The notes under the pieces are model-generated. The model saw nothing but the letters and a program-made list of their open reading frames with translations. It was not told the DNA's origin and did not search any database. Below, in pieces: positions 63,665 to 64,000 of a stretch of DNA of 64,000 nucleotides; the stretch's first letter is position 1, and each line of letters begins with the position of its first letter. The position numbers and the translations under genes are program-made. Origin of the DNA: Mesorhizobium caraganae (GTDB taxonomy: Bacteria > Pseudomonadota > Alphaproteobacteria > Rhizobiales > Rhizobiaceae); contig NZ_JAFCGY010000011.1 of NCBI RefSeq assembly GCF_016836705.1, positions 62,001-126,000 of the forward strand. Reading direction: 5' to 3'.

Positions 63665-64000
63665 ATGATGCTTCTGGAACGGCAGACGCAGCTGCAGCAG
63701 CTGGAGACCTTGCTTGGCGATGCAATCAACGGCCATGGCCGTGTCGCGGTGCTGGTGGGCGAGGCAGGCGCCGGCAAGACGGCGCTCGTCGAGGCGTTGG
63801 TGGCCCGTGTCGGGCAGAGCGCGGCGACGTTGCGCAGCGCTTGCGAGGATCTGTCGATCCCCGATCCGCTGGGGCCGCTCTACGATCTGGCCCGTGAGGC
63901 GCAATGGGCGTTGCCGCGCGCGATCGACGCCCGGCATGGGCAGAGATTGCCGCTGTTTTCCGATGCGCTCGACGCATTTGCGGCGAAGGGACCGAGCCTG
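63665..64000 (+). CDS. Large ATPase regulator (LuxR/AfsR-like), 3' end outside window
   Basis: The frame begins at the ATG at 63665 (or 63632) and is open to the end of the window. The visible 112 residues include LLERQTQLQQLETLL and Walker A GEAGAGKTALVEAL, followed by TLRSACEDLSIPDPLGPLYDLA. This is the start of a STAND-type ATPase of the LAL class, which usually ends in a LuxR-type helix-turn-helix outside this window. It would be a transcription regulator. The paired direct repeats just upstream may be its operator. Confidence 0.8.
   Translation, partial: MMLLERQTQLQQLETLLGDAINGHGRVAVLVGEAGAGKTALVEALVARVGQSAATLRSACEDLSIPDPLGPLYDLAREAQWALPRAIDARHGQRLPLFSDALDAFAAKGPSL

Noticed and set aside
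55489..64000. Proven genomic island at tRNA-Leu
   Set aside because: No integrase and no second copy of the tRNA 3' end are seen in the window.

Overview
The window is high-GC chromosomal DNA from an alphaproteobacterium of the order Rhizobiales, most likely Mesorhizobium or a close relative. The evidence is gene order and content: metX-metW behind a SAM-II riboswitch, hisC-tyrC, ftsE-ftsX beside hpt and cpdR, argH-lptM-lysA opposite tlpA, TIGR02302, a sigF/nrsF pair, and intergenic palindromes of a mesorhizobial type. Genus assignment rests on recognition by eye; no search was run. I see no phage, insertion sequence, CRISPR array, plasmid functions or defence island.

Layout. 0-9.2 kb: a cut-off DUF1330 gene, a glycosyltransferase, methionine synthesis (metX, metW), hisC-tyrC, a PfkB kinase, a DUF2125 protein, a ChaC-like cyclotransferase and an aldo/keto reductase. 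9.2-19.3 kb: a LysE-type exporter with a suspicious 5' end, an acyltransferase, a LysR regulator opposite a flavin-fold oxidase, a YdcF protein, ftsEX with a candidate CtrA site, a DUF3426-like membrane protein, hpt, cpdR, an EamA exporter opposite a second LysR gene, and a VOC protein. 19.3-27.1 kb: TIGR02302, a serine/threonine dehydratase opposite an ArsR regulator, lysA, lptM, argH and tlpA.

27.1-43.6 kb holds regulation and transport: an MHYT-PAS-GGDEF-EAL protein, a secreted-type nuclease/phosphatase fold protein, the glycerol-3-phosphate importer ugpBAEC with a phosphodiesterase, an iron(III) importer (fbpA, fbpB, fbpC) with a TGA-N9-TCA iron-type operator, the ECF sigma factor with its DUF1109 anti-sigma factor, and a PAS-GGDEF protein. 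43.6-55.5 kb: a 3-hydroxybutyryl-CoA dehydrogenase with etfBA, a rhomboid protease, a PduO adenosyltransferase, a HIG1-like protein, a short-chain dehydrogenase with an 18-bp internal duplication, yihY, an octamer repeat array, a frameshifted EamA gene, gluQ, a DNA glycosylase, an HNH protein, dsbB, a YqaA/DedA protein and tRNA-Leu(CAA). 55.5-64 kb looks more accessory: a class III cyclase with TPR-like repeats, a secreted beta-propeller, an acyltransferase-flippase pair for a surface glycan, an unknown secreted protein, a DUF4242 gene and the start of a large ATPase regulator separated by a pair of direct repeats.

Most of this is ordinary rhizobial housekeeping and accessory metabolism. The parts most worth checking are regulatory (SAM-II plus terminator, CtrA-type, iron-type, Pho-type and SigF-type sites, and hairpins placed between binding protein and permease in both ABC operons) and structural (the inverted octamer array, two likely frameshifts, the 18-bp duplication, and the paired direct repeats at the right end). 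I did not find a convincing new multi-gene system.
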